Positions 19,790 to 29,905 of a stretch of DNA of 64,000 nucleotides are shown one piece after another. The translations under genes were made by a program, and so were the position numbers. The stretch's first letter is position 1. Every line of letters begins with the position of its first letter. The notes under the pieces were generated by a model. It had not been told where the DNA came from. It was given only the letters and a program-made list of their open reading frames with translations, and did not search any database. Source of the DNA: Pseudomonas sp. S09G 359 (GTDB lineage: Bacteria; Pseudomonadota; Gammaproteobacteria; Pseudomonadales; Pseudomonadaceae); contig NZ_CP025263.1 of the NCBI RefSeq assembly GCF_002843605.1, forward strand, positions 5,485,501 through 5,549,500, read 5' to 3'.

Positions 19790-19821
19790 AACCCCGAAGA
19801 GTGGGGAGACAATTCGGGGTT
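19790..19821 (-). terminator. hairpin terminator between convergent genes
   Basis: A 9-bp stem AACCCCGAA/TTCGGGGTT encloses a 14-base loop. Reading leftwards (the direction of the DUF3509 gene) the stem is followed by TCTTTTTGCC, a T-rich tail; rightwards the tail is weak. It lies in the 182-base gap between the solute-binding-like gene and the DUF3509 gene; the rest of the gap shows nothing recognisable. Confidence 0.65.
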
Positions 19822-19940
19822 AAACGTGGCCTACAAAGACCAGTACAGCAAGGCACAAACACCGGAGCACAATGTTTGCTCTTGCTGTTACGAAATCTGA
19901 CAGGGCATCACGTAGGAAGTTTCCACATATAAACAATTCT

Positions 19941-20225
19941 TCATGCAACAGCAGTGCTGCGAGTCTGGGCAGCGTTGCGCAAGGCCGCGATGACCGACGG
20001 TTCCAGGCGCCCTTCGGCAATCTTAAGGTCGCGCAGCAGGCAGTCCACTACGTCCACCAGCACGCGTTTGTCCATCAATTGCGCGCGGTCGACTTCGCGC
20101 TCGACCACGATGGCGCCAGCAGGGTTCTTCACGGTCACCAGGCAGTCGCCCTGCACACCAGAGGTGGTCAGCGTAACCTGATAAGGGCTCAGTGCTTCTT
20201 CGAGCAATAGGCTGATACTTTCCAT
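19941..20225 (-). CDS. small DUF3509-type protein
   Basis: The 94-residue product starting MESISLLLEEALSPYQVTLT resembles the DUF3509 proteins of Pseudomonas: a short N-terminal helix, two beta strands (GDCLVTVKNPAGAIVVEREV) and a C-terminal helix with RLEPSVIAALRN. No function is known for the group. The ATG at 20225 is chosen; a GTG at 20237 is also open. Standalone gene with a terminator downstream. Confidence 0.75.
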   Translation of the reverse strand: MESISLLLEEALSPYQVTLTTSGVQGDCLVTVKNPAGAIVVEREVDRAQLMDKRVLVDVVDCLLRDLKIAEGRLEPSVIAALRNAAQTRSTAVA

Positions 20226-20523
20226 CTCGATCACCACTCAATAGTTCGGGAACAAGCGTTTCAACGGGAGCTGCATCTATCCTAAGTGACTGTTTGTGAC
20301 GTAGGAAAGTTCGCTTTATCGTCTTTATGGGGCCGTCGGGGGATGACGTATCCAGCATGCGCTTGCAACATGACAAGTAAAAAACGGCGGCACATAACTG
20401 CTTACGCAATGGGTGGCTGTTTTGGGGTTTTCCGACGGCTGCTACCCGAGGCGAATCCTATACTCGATGAGTGCTCGCGCAGATAAACGCGCAGGTTGAA
20501 AGCCCTTATTGCGAAGGATAGAG

Positions 20524-20748
20524 ATGATGGCGGAACAAAATGAACCACACGAGGCGACAGACAGAATGAACGCTGAGGTATCCCGCATTCTTGCTGAAAT
20601 AGCACGTATGAACGCAGAGCAAAACAAACTCAACAAAGAATCCCTGAAGATAACCTGTGAGATTTTCTGGTACCCGGTGGCTATCGCGACTGGATTCTAT
20701 GCCGCTGTGGGGACGGTAATCATAGTCGCACAAAAACTATTCTCGTAA
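20524..20748 (+). CDS. small predicted membrane protein with N-terminal coiled coil
   Basis: The product (about 74 residues from the ATG at 20524; 20527 is equally possible) has a polar, helical N-terminal half with a repeated MNAE step (MNAEVSRILAEIARMNAEQ) typical of a short coiled coil, then one membrane segment (YPVAIATGFYAAVGTVIIVAQ). GAAGGA lies 7 bases before the ATG. Base composition is clearly more AT-rich than neighbouring genes, suggesting transfer. I recognise no family. Confidence 0.6.
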   Translation: MMAEQNEPHEATDRMNAEVSRILAEIARMNAEQNKLNKESLKITCEIFWYPVAIATGFYAAVGTVIIVAQKLFS

Positions 20749-20771
20749 CGCTCGATCGGGCCTGCCATAAA

Positions 20772-20815
20772 CAAAAAACGCCGCTGACCCCAGGAAGGGA
20801 AAGCGGCGTTTTTGT
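20772..20815. terminator. bidirectional terminator between the small membrane gene and thrC
   Basis: AAAAAACGCCGCT pairs with AGCGGCGTTTTTG around an 18-base loop, with an A-run on one side and a T-run on the other. It serves the convergent ends of the small membrane gene (20748) and thrC (20830). Confidence 0.85.
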
Positions 20816-20829
20816 GTACGCGGTGTGCC

Positions 20830-22239
20830 TTACAACGGCTTACCACGGTTGCCATGCTGGCCCACAAACGCCTGCACAGCCTTCAGGTCATTGGCCAATA
20901 CCGTGCAACGTTCTTCGCGCTCGAACAGGTCAGCCAAGTGCTCCGGCAGTTCCAGCGCCTTGCCAACACCCGCCTTCTCCACCGCTTCCGGGAATTTGAC
21001 CGGGTGGGCGGTGCCCAGGATCACCATCGGGATGTCCAGGCTGCGACGGCATTCGCGGGCGGCCTTCACACCAATGGCGGTGTGCGGGTCCAGCAGCTCG
21101 CCGGTCTGGGCGTAGACTTCAGCGATGGTTTCGCAGGTCTGCTGATCGTCTACAGCCAGCGAGTCGAACAGCTTGCGGGTTTCGGTCCAGCGCTCTTGTT
21201 CAACGCTGAAACCGCCACCTTGCTTGAAGCTGTTCATCAGCTCGGCCAGCGCAGCGCCGTTACGGCCGTGCATGTCGAACAGCAAACGCTCGAAGTTCGA
21301 CGAGACCATGATGTCCATGGACGGCGACAAGGTGGCGTGCAGGGTTTCCTTGACGTACTGGTTGCCGCTCATGAAGCGGTGCAGGATGTCGTTGCGGTTG
21401 GTGGCGACGATCAACTGGTTGATCGGCAGGCCCATGTTGCGCGCCAGGTAACCGGCGAAGATATCGCCGAAGTTGCCGGTCGGCACCGAGAACGACACCG
21501 AGCGCGCCGGGCCGCCCAACTGCAGGGAGGCGTGGAAGTAGTAGACGATCTGGGCCATGATCCGCGCCCAGTTGATCGAGTTCACTGCCACCAGGCGCGT
21601 GCCCTTGAGGAAGCTTTGGTCAGCGAAGCTGTTCTTGACCATTTCCTGGCAGTCATCGAAGTTGCCTTCGATGGCGATGTTGTGGATGTTCTCACCGAAG
21701 ATGGTGGTCATCTGGCGACGCTGCACTTCCGACACCCGCTTGTGCGGGTGCAGGATGAAGATGTCGACGTTTTCGCAGTGCTTGCAGCCTTCGATGGCGG
21801 CCGAGCCGGTGTCACCCGAGGTGGCACCGATGATCACCACGCGCTCGCCACGCTTCTCCAGCACGTAATCCAGCAGACGACCCAGCAGTTGCAGGGCGAA
21901 GTCCTTGAACGCCAGGGTCGGGCCGTGGAACAGCTCCAGTACCCACTCGTTGCCATTCAGCTGGCGCAGGGGGGCGATGGCGCTGTGGGAAAATACGGCG
22001 TAGGTCTCTTCCAGAATTTTCTTGAAATCCGCATCCGGAATGCTGCCGGTGACGAACGGGCGCATCACCCGGAACGCCAACTCGTGGTACGGCAGGCCGG
22101 CCCACGAAGCGATTTCTTCCTGGGTGAAGCGTGGCAGGTTTTCCGGCACGTACAGGCCGCCGTCAGTGGCAAGGCCTGCCAGCAAAACGTCTTCGAAATT
22201 CAGGGCCGGTGCCTGGCCGCGGGTGCTGATGTAACGCAT
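20830..22239 (-). CDS. thrC: threonine synthase
   Basis: ThrC converts O-phosphohomoserine to threonine using pyridoxal phosphate. The 469-residue product starts MRYISTRGQAPALNFEDVLL; the PLP-binding Lys is in FKDFALQLLG at about residue 110, followed by ATSGDTGSAAIEG, the phosphate-binding loop. Length and sequence are of the longer (E. coli/yeast-like) class. GAGGAG lies 8 bases upstream of the ATG. It follows hom on the same strand after 67 bases. Confidence 0.97.
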   Translation of the reverse strand: MRYISTRGQAPALNFEDVLLAGLATDGGLYVPENLPRFTQEEIASWAGLPYHELAFRVMRPFVTGSIPDADFKKILEETYAVFSHSAIAPLRQLNGNEWVLELFHGPTLAFKDFALQLLGRLLDYVLEKRGERVVIIGATSGDTGSAAIEGCKHCENVDIFILHPHKRVSEVQRRQMTTIFGENIHNIAIEGNFDDCQEMVKNSFADQSFLKGTRLVAVNSINWARIMAQIVYYFHASLQLGGPARSVSFSVPTGNFGDIFAGYLARNMGLPINQLIVATNRNDILHRFMSGNQYVKETLHATLSPSMDIMVSSNFERLLFDMHGRNGAALAELMNSFKQGGGFSVEQERWTETRKLFDSLAVDDQQTCETIAEVYAQTGELLDPHTAIGVKAARECRRSLDIPMVILGTAHPVKFPEAVEKAGVGKALELPEHLADLFEREERCTVLANDLKAVQAFVGQHGNRGKPL

Positions 22240-22266
22240 GACTGGCTCCTCTAAAACATTCTCGAA

Positions 22267-22295
22267 CAGGGGCCGCCGAACGCACGGGGCCCCTG
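22267..22295 (-). other. intercistronic hairpin between hom and thrC
   Basis: CAGGGGC and GCCCCTG enclose a 15-base loop in the 67-base gap between hom and thrC. There is no proper T-run behind it, so it may stabilise the upstream message or dampen read-through rather than end transcription. Inference only. Confidence 0.4.
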
Positions 22296-22306
22296 GAACA
22301 GATCGG

Positions 22307-23611
22307 TTAGTTCAGGTGTTCGACACGAATACGCACCACCGGGCCTACGACGCCTTGCAGGGCTTCGAGCGCAGCGATGGCATCATTGATGTGCTGCTCC
22401 AGCACGCGGTGGGTCAGCAGGATCATCGGCACCTGGCCGTTTTGCTCCTCGACTTCCTTCTGCATGATCGACTCGATGTTGATACCACGCTCCGACAGGA
22501 TGCTGGCCACCTGGGCCAATACGCCGGGGTGATCCTTGGCCTGGATGCGCAGGTAGTAGGCGCTTTCGCACGCCTCGATCGGCAGGATCGGGTGGGCCGA
22601 CAGCGAATCCGGCTGGAAGGCCAGGTGCGGCACGCGGTTTTCCGGGTCGCTGGTCATGGCGCGAACCACGTCCACCAGGTCGGCGATCACCGACGACGCC
22701 GTCGGCTCCATGCCGGCGCCGGCGCCGTAGAACAGGGTCGAACCTGCCGCATCACCGTTGACCATCACCGCGTTCATCACGCCATTGACGTTGGCGATCA
22801 GGCGATCAGCCGGGATCAGCGTCGGGTGCACACGCAACTCGATACCGGCCGGGGTGCTGCGCGCCACGCCAAGGTGCTTGATGCGGTAGCCCAGGGCTTC
22901 GGCGTAGTTGACGTCAGCAGTGGTCAGCTTGGTGATGCCTTCGGTGTAGGCCTTGTCGAACTGCAGCGGGATACCAAAGGCGATGGACGCCAGGATGGTC
23001 AGCTTGTGGGCAGCGTCGATGCCTTCCACGTCGAAAGTCGGGTCGGCTTCGGCGTAACCCAGGGCCTGGGCTTCGGCCAGCACGTCTTCGAAGGTACGGC
23101 CCTTCTCGCGCATTTCCGTGAGGATGAAGTTACCGGTGCCGTTGATGATGCCGGCCACCCAGTTGATGCGGTTGGCGGACAGGCCTTCACGGATCGCCTT
23201 GATCACCGGGATGCCACCGGCCACGGCGGCTTCGAACGCCACGATCACGCCCTTCTCGCGGGCCTTGGCGAAGATCTCGTTGCCGTGCACGGCGATCAGC
23301 GCCTTGTTGGCGGTGACCACGTGCTTGCCGTTCTCGATGGCCTTGAGCACCAGCTCGCGGGCCACGGTGTAACCACCCACCAGCTCGATGACGATATCGA
23401 TTTCAGGGTTGGTGGCCACGGCGAATACATCGTTGGTAATCGCAATACCGGTCGTTTCGAACTGAGGCTTTGGCGAACGCGTGGCAATTTGCGCCACTTC
23501 AATCCCGCGACCTGCGCGGCGGGAAATTTCCTCAGCGTTACGCTGAAGTACGTTTAAGGTGCCGCCACCGACGGTCCCTAACCCACAGATGCCTACTTTG
23601 ACCGGTTTCAC
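22307..23611 (-). CDS. hom: homoserine dehydrogenase
   Basis: Hom reduces aspartate semialdehyde to homoserine with NAD(P)H, the branch to threonine and methionine. The product starts VKPVKVGICGLGTVGGGTLN with the Rossmann GxGTVGGG loop, has the catalytic core with GGIPVIKAIREGL and NGTGNFIL, and ends with a regulatory ACT domain (YYLRIQAKDHPGVLAQVASI, residues ~350-370). I chose the GTG at 23611: GGGGAG lies 7 bases upstream, and 434 residues equals the usual Pseudomonas length; the ATG at 23626 would add five residues without a ribosome site. Confidence 0.96.
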   Translation of the reverse strand: MKPVKVGICGLGTVGGGTLNVLQRNAEEISRRAGRGIEVAQIATRSPKPQFETTGIAITNDVFAVATNPEIDIVIELVGGYTVARELVLKAIENGKHVVTANKALIAVHGNEIFAKAREKGVIVAFEAAVAGGIPVIKAIREGLSANRINWVAGIINGTGNFILTEMREKGRTFEDVLAEAQALGYAEADPTFDVEGIDAAHKLTILASIAFGIPLQFDKAYTEGITKLTTADVNYAEALGYRIKHLGVARSTPAGIELRVHPTLIPADRLIANVNGVMNAVMVNGDAAGSTLFYGAGAGMEPTASSVIADLVDVVRAMTSDPENRVPHLAFQPDSLSAHPILPIEACESAYYLRIQAKDHPGVLAQVASILSERGINIESIMQKEVEEQNGQVPMILLTHRVLEQHINDAIAALEALQGVVGPVVRIRVEHLN

Positions 23612-23741
23612 TGAAGAACTCCCCATGAAACGGCCGACGCTAGGTCGGCCGTGGAAAACAGCCGCACGACTGCGGCTTTCAATTTGATGGCCCGTCGACT
23701 TATCCACAGGCCATGATCGTCAAAGGTTCGACGATGCTGGT

Positions 23742-24473
23742 TTATTTGGCACTCAGCGCCAGTTTGGCAACTTGTGGTGCCGGCTGGTAGCCCGGAATCA
23801 CTTGGCCGTCAGCCAAAACGATGGCCGGTGTACCGTTCACACCGATGGACTGGCCCAGGGCGAACTGTTTGGAAACCGGGTTGGCGCACTTGGCGGCCTT
23901 GATTTCCTTACCATCGACCATCTTGTCCATGGCTGCTTTCTTGTCGGCCGAGCACCATACGGCTTGCAGCTGCTCGTCACCCGGCGAGCCGAGGCCCTGG
24001 CGCGGGAACGCTACGTAGCGCACTTCCACGCCCAGCTTATTCAGCGCCGGCACTTCGGCGTGCAGCTTGTGGCAGTACGGGCAGGTGGTGTCGGTGAACA
24101 CGGTGATGTGGGTCTTGGTTTCGCCGATGGCCGGGTAGACCACGGTTTCAGCCACCGGAATACCGTTGATCAGCTTGGACACGCCCAGGCGCTCGGCTTT
24201 CTCGGTGAGGTTGACCGGCTTGCCATCCTTCAGCTGGAACAGGTAGCCCTGGACGATGTACTGGCCGTCGGCACTGGCGTACAGCACACGGCTGCCTTTG
24301 AGCTTGACTTCATACAGGCCGGCCATCGGGCTGGCACTGATGCTTTCGATCGGCGTGTCGAGTTGCAGGTTGGCCAAGCTCTTGCGAATGGTTTGCTCGG
24401 CGGCGTCATCCGCGACAACAAAAGTGGAAACCAACGCAATCGCTGCGGCGGCAATAATCTGGGTCAAGCGCAT
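23742..24473 (-). CDS. dsbC: periplasmic disulfide isomerase DsbC
   Basis: DsbC reshuffles wrong disulfides in the periplasm and is kept reduced by DsbD. The 243-residue precursor has a signal peptide (MRLTQIIAAAAIALVSTFVVA), an N-terminal dimerisation domain (to about residue 80) and a thioredoxin domain with the active site CPYC (Cys131, Cys134) in FTDTTCPYCHKLH and the cis-Pro loop GVNGTPAIV. A second Cys pair (around 173 and 195) matches the structural disulfide of DsbC. The ATG at 24473 gives a clean signal peptide. Confidence 0.95.
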   Translation of the reverse strand: MRLTQIIAAAAIALVSTFVVADDAAEQTIRKSLANLQLDTPIESISASPMAGLYEVKLKGSRVLYASADGQYIVQGYLFQLKDGKPVNLTEKAERLGVSKLINGIPVAETVVYPAIGETKTHITVFTDTTCPYCHKLHAEVPALNKLGVEVRYVAFPRQGLGSPGDEQLQAVWCSADKKAAMDKMVDGKEIKAAKCANPVSKQFALGQSIGVNGTPAIVLADGQVIPGYQPAPQVAKLALSAK

Positions 24474-24613
24474 GGGAACTCCTGAAGGCAGATGCAGGGA
24501 CGGCAAGGAACACCGATCTTGAAACACGGGCAGTGGCCGTCCCCTTTGCTAACCGGCAAAGCCTACCACAGTTGGGCCGCAGGGCAGCCCGTGGCGGGAT
24601 AAATTGGCGGTTT

Positions 24614-25510
24614 TCACCCGCGCGGGTGGTGCTTGGCGTGCATATCCTGCAAACGTGCGCGCGCCACATGGGTGTAGATTTGGGTTGTGGATAAGTCGCT
24701 GTGCCCGAGCAGCATCTGCACCACGCGCAAATCCGCACCGTGGTTGAGCAAATGGGTGGCGAATGCATGACGCAACGTGTGGGGCGACAGCGTCTTACTA
24801 ATCCCGGCGACCTTGGCCTGATGCTTGATACGGTGCCAGAAGGTCTGGCGGGTCATTTGCTCGCCACGCAGGCTGGGGAACAGCACATCGCTGGGGCGCC
24901 CACCGAGTAATTCGCTGCGCGCATCGCGCATGTAGCGCTCGACCCACACAATTGCCTCTTCGCCCATGGGCACCAGCCGCTCCTTGCTACCCTTGCCCAT
25001 TACCCGCAACACGCCCTGGCGCAGGTTGACTTGCTCCAGGGTCAGGCTGATCAGTTCGGTCACCCGCAGGCCGCAGGCGTACAGCACCTCCAGCATGGCG
25101 CGGTCACGCTGGCCAATCGCCTCGCTCAAGTCGGGCGCCGCGAGCAAGGCATCCACGTCAGCTTCCGACAGGGATTTAGGCAATGGCCGGCCCAGTTGCG
25201 GCATATCGATCTGCAGCGTCGGGTCGAGGACGATCAACTTTTCCCGCAGCAGGTAGCGATAAAAGCCACGTACACCGGAGAGAAACCGCGCGGTGGAGCG
25301 CGGCTTGTAGTTCTGCTCCAGGCGCCATGCCAGGTGATCGAGGATCAACTCGCGGCCGGCGTTGATCAGTTCGAGGTTGTTTTCCTGCAGCCAGCCATTG
25401 AACAGGGCCAGGTCACTGCGATAGGCCTGGCGGGTGTTGTCTGACAGGCCTTTTTCCAGCCACAGGGCGTCGAGGAAGCGGTCGATCAAGGGATGGTCAA
25501 TGGCAGGCAT
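24614..25510 (-). CDS. xerD: site-specific tyrosine recombinase XerD
   Basis: XerD, with XerC, resolves chromosome dimers at dif under FtsK control. The 298-residue protein has the N-terminal SAM-like core-binding domain (LIDRFLDALWLEKGLSDNT) and the catalytic domain with all expected residues: Arg149, Lys173, His244-x-x-Arg247, His270 and Tyr279 (TTQIYTHVA). Length equals the family. It is housekeeping and not part of a mobile element; dsbC follows on the same strand, as is usual in this genus. Confidence 0.96.
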   Translation of the reverse strand: MPAIDHPLIDRFLDALWLEKGLSDNTRQAYRSDLALFNGWLQENNLELINAGRELILDHLAWRLEQNYKPRSTARFLSGVRGFYRYLLREKLIVLDPTLQIDMPQLGRPLPKSLSEADVDALLAAPDLSEAIGQRDRAMLEVLYACGLRVTELISLTLEQVNLRQGVLRVMGKGSKERLVPMGEEAIVWVERYMRDARSELLGGRPSDVLFPSLRGEQMTRQTFWHRIKHQAKVAGISKTLSPHTLRHAFATHLLNHGADLRVVQMLLGHSDLSTTQIYTHVARARLQDMHAKHHPRG

Positions 25511-25550
25511 GGGAACTCAAGGCTTGGGAGAAATGTTGTCAGTGACATCC

Positions 25551-25615
25551 TATCGCGGGCAAGCCCACTCCCACAGGGGAATGCATTCCAAATGTGGGAG
25601 CTGCGACTCGGTTGC
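25551..25615. repeat. two degenerate REP units
   Basis: CGCGGGCAAGCCCACTCCCA (25554-25573) and AAATGTGGGAGCTGCGACTC (25590-25609) are inverted, decayed REP units between xerD and the thioesterase gene; the second abuts the thioesterase stop. Confidence 0.7.
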
Positions 25616-25618
25616 GGC

Positions 25619-26032
25619 TCAGTCTGCAAACCCGGGCAACACCGGCACCGGGCGCTTGTCGGCATCAATCGCGACAAAGCTGAACACGCCCTGGATGGCC
25701 TTTTCGCGGCCATCGGCACTCATGCTCTCGACGAATACTTCCACCTCGACCTTGAGGCTGGTGTTGCCGACTTTGATCACGCGGCCGATCAATTCCACGA
25801 TGGAACCGGCCGGGATCGCGTGATTGAAGTCGATGCGGTCGGTAGACACCGTCACCAGCGGCAGACGGCAAAAACGCGTGGCGGTGATGAACGACACTTC
25901 ATCCATCCACGCCAGGGCAGTACCGCCGAACAGGGTGTTGTGGTGGTTGGTGGTCGGCGGGAACACGGCCTTGGTCACGTGGGTCACGGACAGGTCGGTG
26001 CGACGCTGGATTTCTTCGAGGCGGGTGGTCAT
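25619..26032 (-). CDS. acyl-CoA thioesterase (YciA/hotdog family)
   Basis: The 137-residue hotdog protein has the helix-strand HHNTLFGGTALAWMDEVSFI, with the Asn/Asp-type acyl-CoA hydrolase signature, and the second-strand region RIDFNHAIPAGSIVELIGRV. Such hexameric enzymes cleave medium and long acyl-CoAs. I chose the ATG at 26032 (MTTRLEEIQRRTDLSVTH); a start at 26056 would add eight residues. A single gene between xerD and the ribosomal operon. Confidence 0.88.
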   Translation of the reverse strand: MTTRLEEIQRRTDLSVTHVTKAVFPPTTNHHNTLFGGTALAWMDEVSFITATRFCRLPLVTVSTDRIDFNHAIPAGSIVELIGRVIKVGNTSLKVEVEVFVESMSADGREKAIQGVFSFVAIDADKRPVPVLPGFAD

Positions 26033-26066
26033 GGACAAGTACCGGCAAATAGGCAAATTTCAGGCA

Positions 26067-26095
26067 CAAAAAAGCAGCCCGTAGGCTGCTTTTTT
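26067..26095 (-). terminator. terminator of the rpsP-rimM-trmD-rplS operon
   Basis: AAAAAAGCAGCC-CGTA-GGCTGCTTTTTT is a near-perfect 12-bp stem with long A and T runs on either side, 20 bases beyond the rplS stop. Symmetric, so it can also stop transcripts from the other side. Confidence 0.92.
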
Positions 26096-26114
26096 CTGCA
26101 TCGGGAAGCTGGAC

Positions 26115-26465
26115 TTAAGCCAGTTTTTCCTTGATGCGAGCTGCTTTACCGGACAGGTCACGCAGGTAGTACAGCTTGGCTTTACGTACGTCACCGCGAC
26201 GTTTAACGGCCATGCTGTCGATTTGCGGGCTGTAGGTCTGGAAAGTACGCTCTACGCCAACACCGTTGGAGATTTTACGAACAGTGAAAGCACTGTTCAC
26301 ACCACGGTTACGCTTGGCGATTACAACGCCTTCGAACGCTTGCAGACGCGAACGGTCGCCTTCCTTCACTTTCACCTGAACGACAATGGTGTCGCCTGGG
26401 GCAAAGGTAGGGATTTCTTTGGTCATCTGCTCTGCTTCGAGTGCAAGGATGATTTTGTTAGTCAT
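26115..26465 (-). CDS. rplS: 50S ribosomal protein L19
   Basis: L19 lies at the 30S-50S interface. The 116-residue product starts [14 protein letters not shown] and carries the family segments [20 protein letters not shown] and [30 protein letters not shown] is 7 bases before the ATG. Last gene of the S16 operon, followed by a strong terminator. Confidence 0.98.
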
Positions 26466-26510
26466 GCTGTGCTCCTAAGGTAAGTCAATGGACCTACCAT
26501 CGATACGTTG

Positions 26511-27263
26511 TTAACTATCGTCCCGCGCGAGGATGTATTCCTCGAGCAGCTTCTTCTCTTCTCCAGAAAGCGAGCGGCTTTCCAGAAGATCGGCGCGTCG
26601 TTCATAGGTCCGACCAAGGGACTGCTGTAAACGCCAACGCCGGATGTGTGCGTGATTGCCACTTAGCAATACGTCGGGAACACGCTGATCCGCATACACC
26701 TCCGGTCGGGTGTAGTGCGGGCAATCCAGCAAACCATCCGTGAAGGAATCTTCCTCCGCGGAGTCCGCATGCCCTAAAGCTCCAGGCAGCAGTCGTGTAA
26801 CCGCATCTATCAGGACCATCGCCGGCAGCTCGCCGCCAGACAGGACATAGTCCCCAATCGACCACTCTTCATCGACATGAGCTTCAATAAAACGCTCGTC
26901 AATGCCTTCATAGCGACCGGCAATCAGGATCAATGCTTCCTCATTCGCCAGTTCGCGCACCGCAGCCTGTTTCAGCTGGCGGCCTTGAGGGGACAGGTAA
27001 ATTACCTTCGCCTTCTCCCCGGCAGCAGCCTTGGCCTGAACCAATGCGTCTTCCAGGGGCTTGATCTTCATCACCATGCCCGGGCCACCGCCAAATGGGC
27101 GATCGTCCACAGTGTGATGTCGATCCGTCGTGTAGTCTCGCGGGTTCCAACAGGTGAGCTGCAACAGCCCCTGTTTCACCGCCCGACTGGTGATGCCGTA
27201 CTCGCTGATGGCGGAGAACATCTCGGGAAACAAACTGATCACTTCAATGCGCAAATTAGCCAC
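26511..27263 (-). CDS. trmD: tRNA (guanine37-N1)-methyltransferase
   Basis: TrmD methylates G37 of tRNAs reading CUN, CCN and CGG, which prevents +1 frameshifts. It is a SPOUT (knotted) enzyme: [20 protein letters not shown] at the N-terminus, [16 protein letters not shown] and [16 protein letters not shown] forming the SAM-binding trefoil knot at about residues 110-145, and a C-terminal tRNA-binding domain. I chose the GTG at 27263, two bases after the rimM stop, giving 250 residues; upstream extension to 27329 overlaps rimM and has no similarity. Confidence 0.95.
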   Translation of the reverse strand: MANLRIEVISLFPEMFSAISEYGITSRAVKQGLLQLTCWNPRDYTTDRHHTVDDRPFGGGPGMVMKIKPLEDALVQAKAAAGEKAKVIYLSPQGRQLKQAAVRELANEEALILIAGRYEGIDERFIEAHVDEEWSIGDYVLSGGELPAMVLIDAVTRLLPGALGHADSAEEDSFTDGLLDCPHYTRPEVYADQRVPDVLLSGNHAHIRRWRLQQSLGRTYERRADLLESRSLSGEEKKLLEEYILARDDS

Positions 27264-27265
27264 GC

Positions 27266-27802
27266 TTAGAAGTCCGCGTCCCATTCCACCTTCATCTCGC
27301 CCGCTGCCAGGTCGACGGCCAACACACATTGCTCGGTATAGGGCAACAGGCGTTCGCGATCATCCAGGCTGCCAGCGCAAGGCTTGACCACCATTACATC
27401 ATTGGCGCCGGTTTCCAGAAGATGATCGATTTTCCCGAACAATTGCCCGAGTTGATCAATAACCTTCAGACCTTCCAGCTGGTACCAGTAGTACTCGCCG
27501 TCGGTCAATTCAGGGAACAGGTCTCGCGGCACGCAGATCTCATAACCGGCCAGAAGACGAGCTTCTTCACGATCATCAAGACCCTTGAGCTTTGCGACCA
27601 GGAACTTATCGCTCCCGCGTCCACTGACCAGCTCGACCTGTTTCACACTACCTTCGCGCTTGAGCGTCCAGGTTTTGTACTGCAACAGGTTTTCAGTCGG
27701 ATCAGTAAAGGAATACACCTTCACTTCGCCGCGAACGCCATGAACAGAGTAAATCTTGCCGATAACGATCAAATCATCAGCAACAGCTGGCGTCGCGTTC
27801 AT
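27266..27802 (-). CDS. rimM: 16S rRNA processing factor RimM
   Basis: RimM binds S19 and aids maturation of the 30S head. The 178-residue product has the N-terminal RimM domain ([22 protein letters not shown]) and the C-terminal PRC-barrel ([20 protein letters not shown]). It begins five bases after the rpsP stop and ends two bases before trmD, the tightly packed S16 operon. Confidence 0.97.
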   Translation of the reverse strand: MNATPAVADDLIVIGKIYSVHGVRGEVKVYSFTDPTENLLQYKTWTLKREGSVKQVELVSGRGSDKFLVAKLKGLDDREEARLLAGYEICVPRDLFPELTDGEYYWYQLEGLKVIDQLGQLFGKIDHLLETGANDVMVVKPCAGSLDDRERLLPYTEQCVLAVDLAAGEMKVEWDADF

Positions 27803-27807
27803 ATTGC

Positions 27808-28059
27808 TCAGGCTGCGGCCTTAGCCGAGTCCTTCAACAGTTTTGCAACGCGCTCGGATGGCTGTGCACCAACGCTCAGCCAGTAGGCTACGCGCTCTTG
27901 GTTCACGGACAGACGAACTTCTTGACCACGAGCAACAGGGTTGAAGAAACCAACCTGTTCCTTGTGCGAACCGTCGCGCGGGTTGCGGCTGTCGGTTACG
28001 GTCAAGTGGTAAAACGGGCGCTTTTTGGAGCCGCCGAGGGCAAGACGGATTGTTAGCAT
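27808..28059 (-). CDS. rpsP: 30S ribosomal protein S16
   Basis: The 83-residue product [20 protein letters not shown] is S16, an early 30S assembly protein. Length is standard. First gene of the rpsP-rimM-trmD-rplS operon. Its leader holds a 6-bp hairpin CGGGCA/TGCCCG at 28105-28120. Confidence 0.98.
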   Translation of the reverse strand: MLTIRLALGGSKKRPFYHLTVTDSRNPRDGSHKEQVGFFNPVARGQEVRLSVNQERVAYWLSVGAQPSERVAKLLKDSAKAAA

Positions 28060-28131
28060 GTGAAGATCGTTCCTGTAGTCGGTGCTGCAAATCTAAATGC
28101 ACAGCGGGCATAGGTGCCCGAAAGGCCGCAT

Positions 28132-28159
28132 ATTCTAAGGAATATCCGGACTTTTGCAA
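28132..28159 (-). promoter_or_regulatory. promoter of the rpsP operon
   Basis: On the minus strand TTGCAA (28154-28159) and TAGAAT (28132-28137) are separated by 16 bases, about 73 bases upstream of the rpsP ATG. The remaining part of the 250-base gap up to ffh holds only short GC-rich hairpins. Confidence 0.6.
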
Positions 28160-28309
28160 ATGTCTTTTTCTGGCGCCTATCAGCGTGCCATTCAGATCTG
28201 CTATAGAGCCGTCGGTTAAAACGGCAGGTCAGCCCCCGCCAACGGCGGGTTTGCTGGAGATCCCACATCCTTGTGGGGCGGAGCAGGAGCAGGCTCCCGC
28301 TCGAATTCT

Positions 28310-29686
<1,377 letters not shown>

Positions 29687-29905
29687 GCGCGATCCTTTCT
29701 GGCCCTATGGTAGACCGAGGTAATGGCGGCCCAGGCTGTGGTAAATCGCTATTAAAAACAGCGCTCGGCGAGCCTGCGGCGTGGGCAGGTCGCGGATTAT
29801 AGCGAAGACTGCGCCCATGCACACCCGCTGTCTGGCCCGGGAGTCTTTCGTGGAACGCAGGGGTATGCCAAACTCAGCGCCTTTCGGGCTTGTCTATCAG
29901 GATTT

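Noticed and set aside
21812..22105. Frame-shifted short ORFs inside thrC and other genes
   Set aside because: They lie inside intact, well-conserved genes in other frames and have no start signals.
24614..25510. Tyrosine recombinase as a sign of an integrated element
   Set aside because: All features and the neighbouring dsbC identify it as housekeeping XerD; no attachment sites or phage genes flank it.
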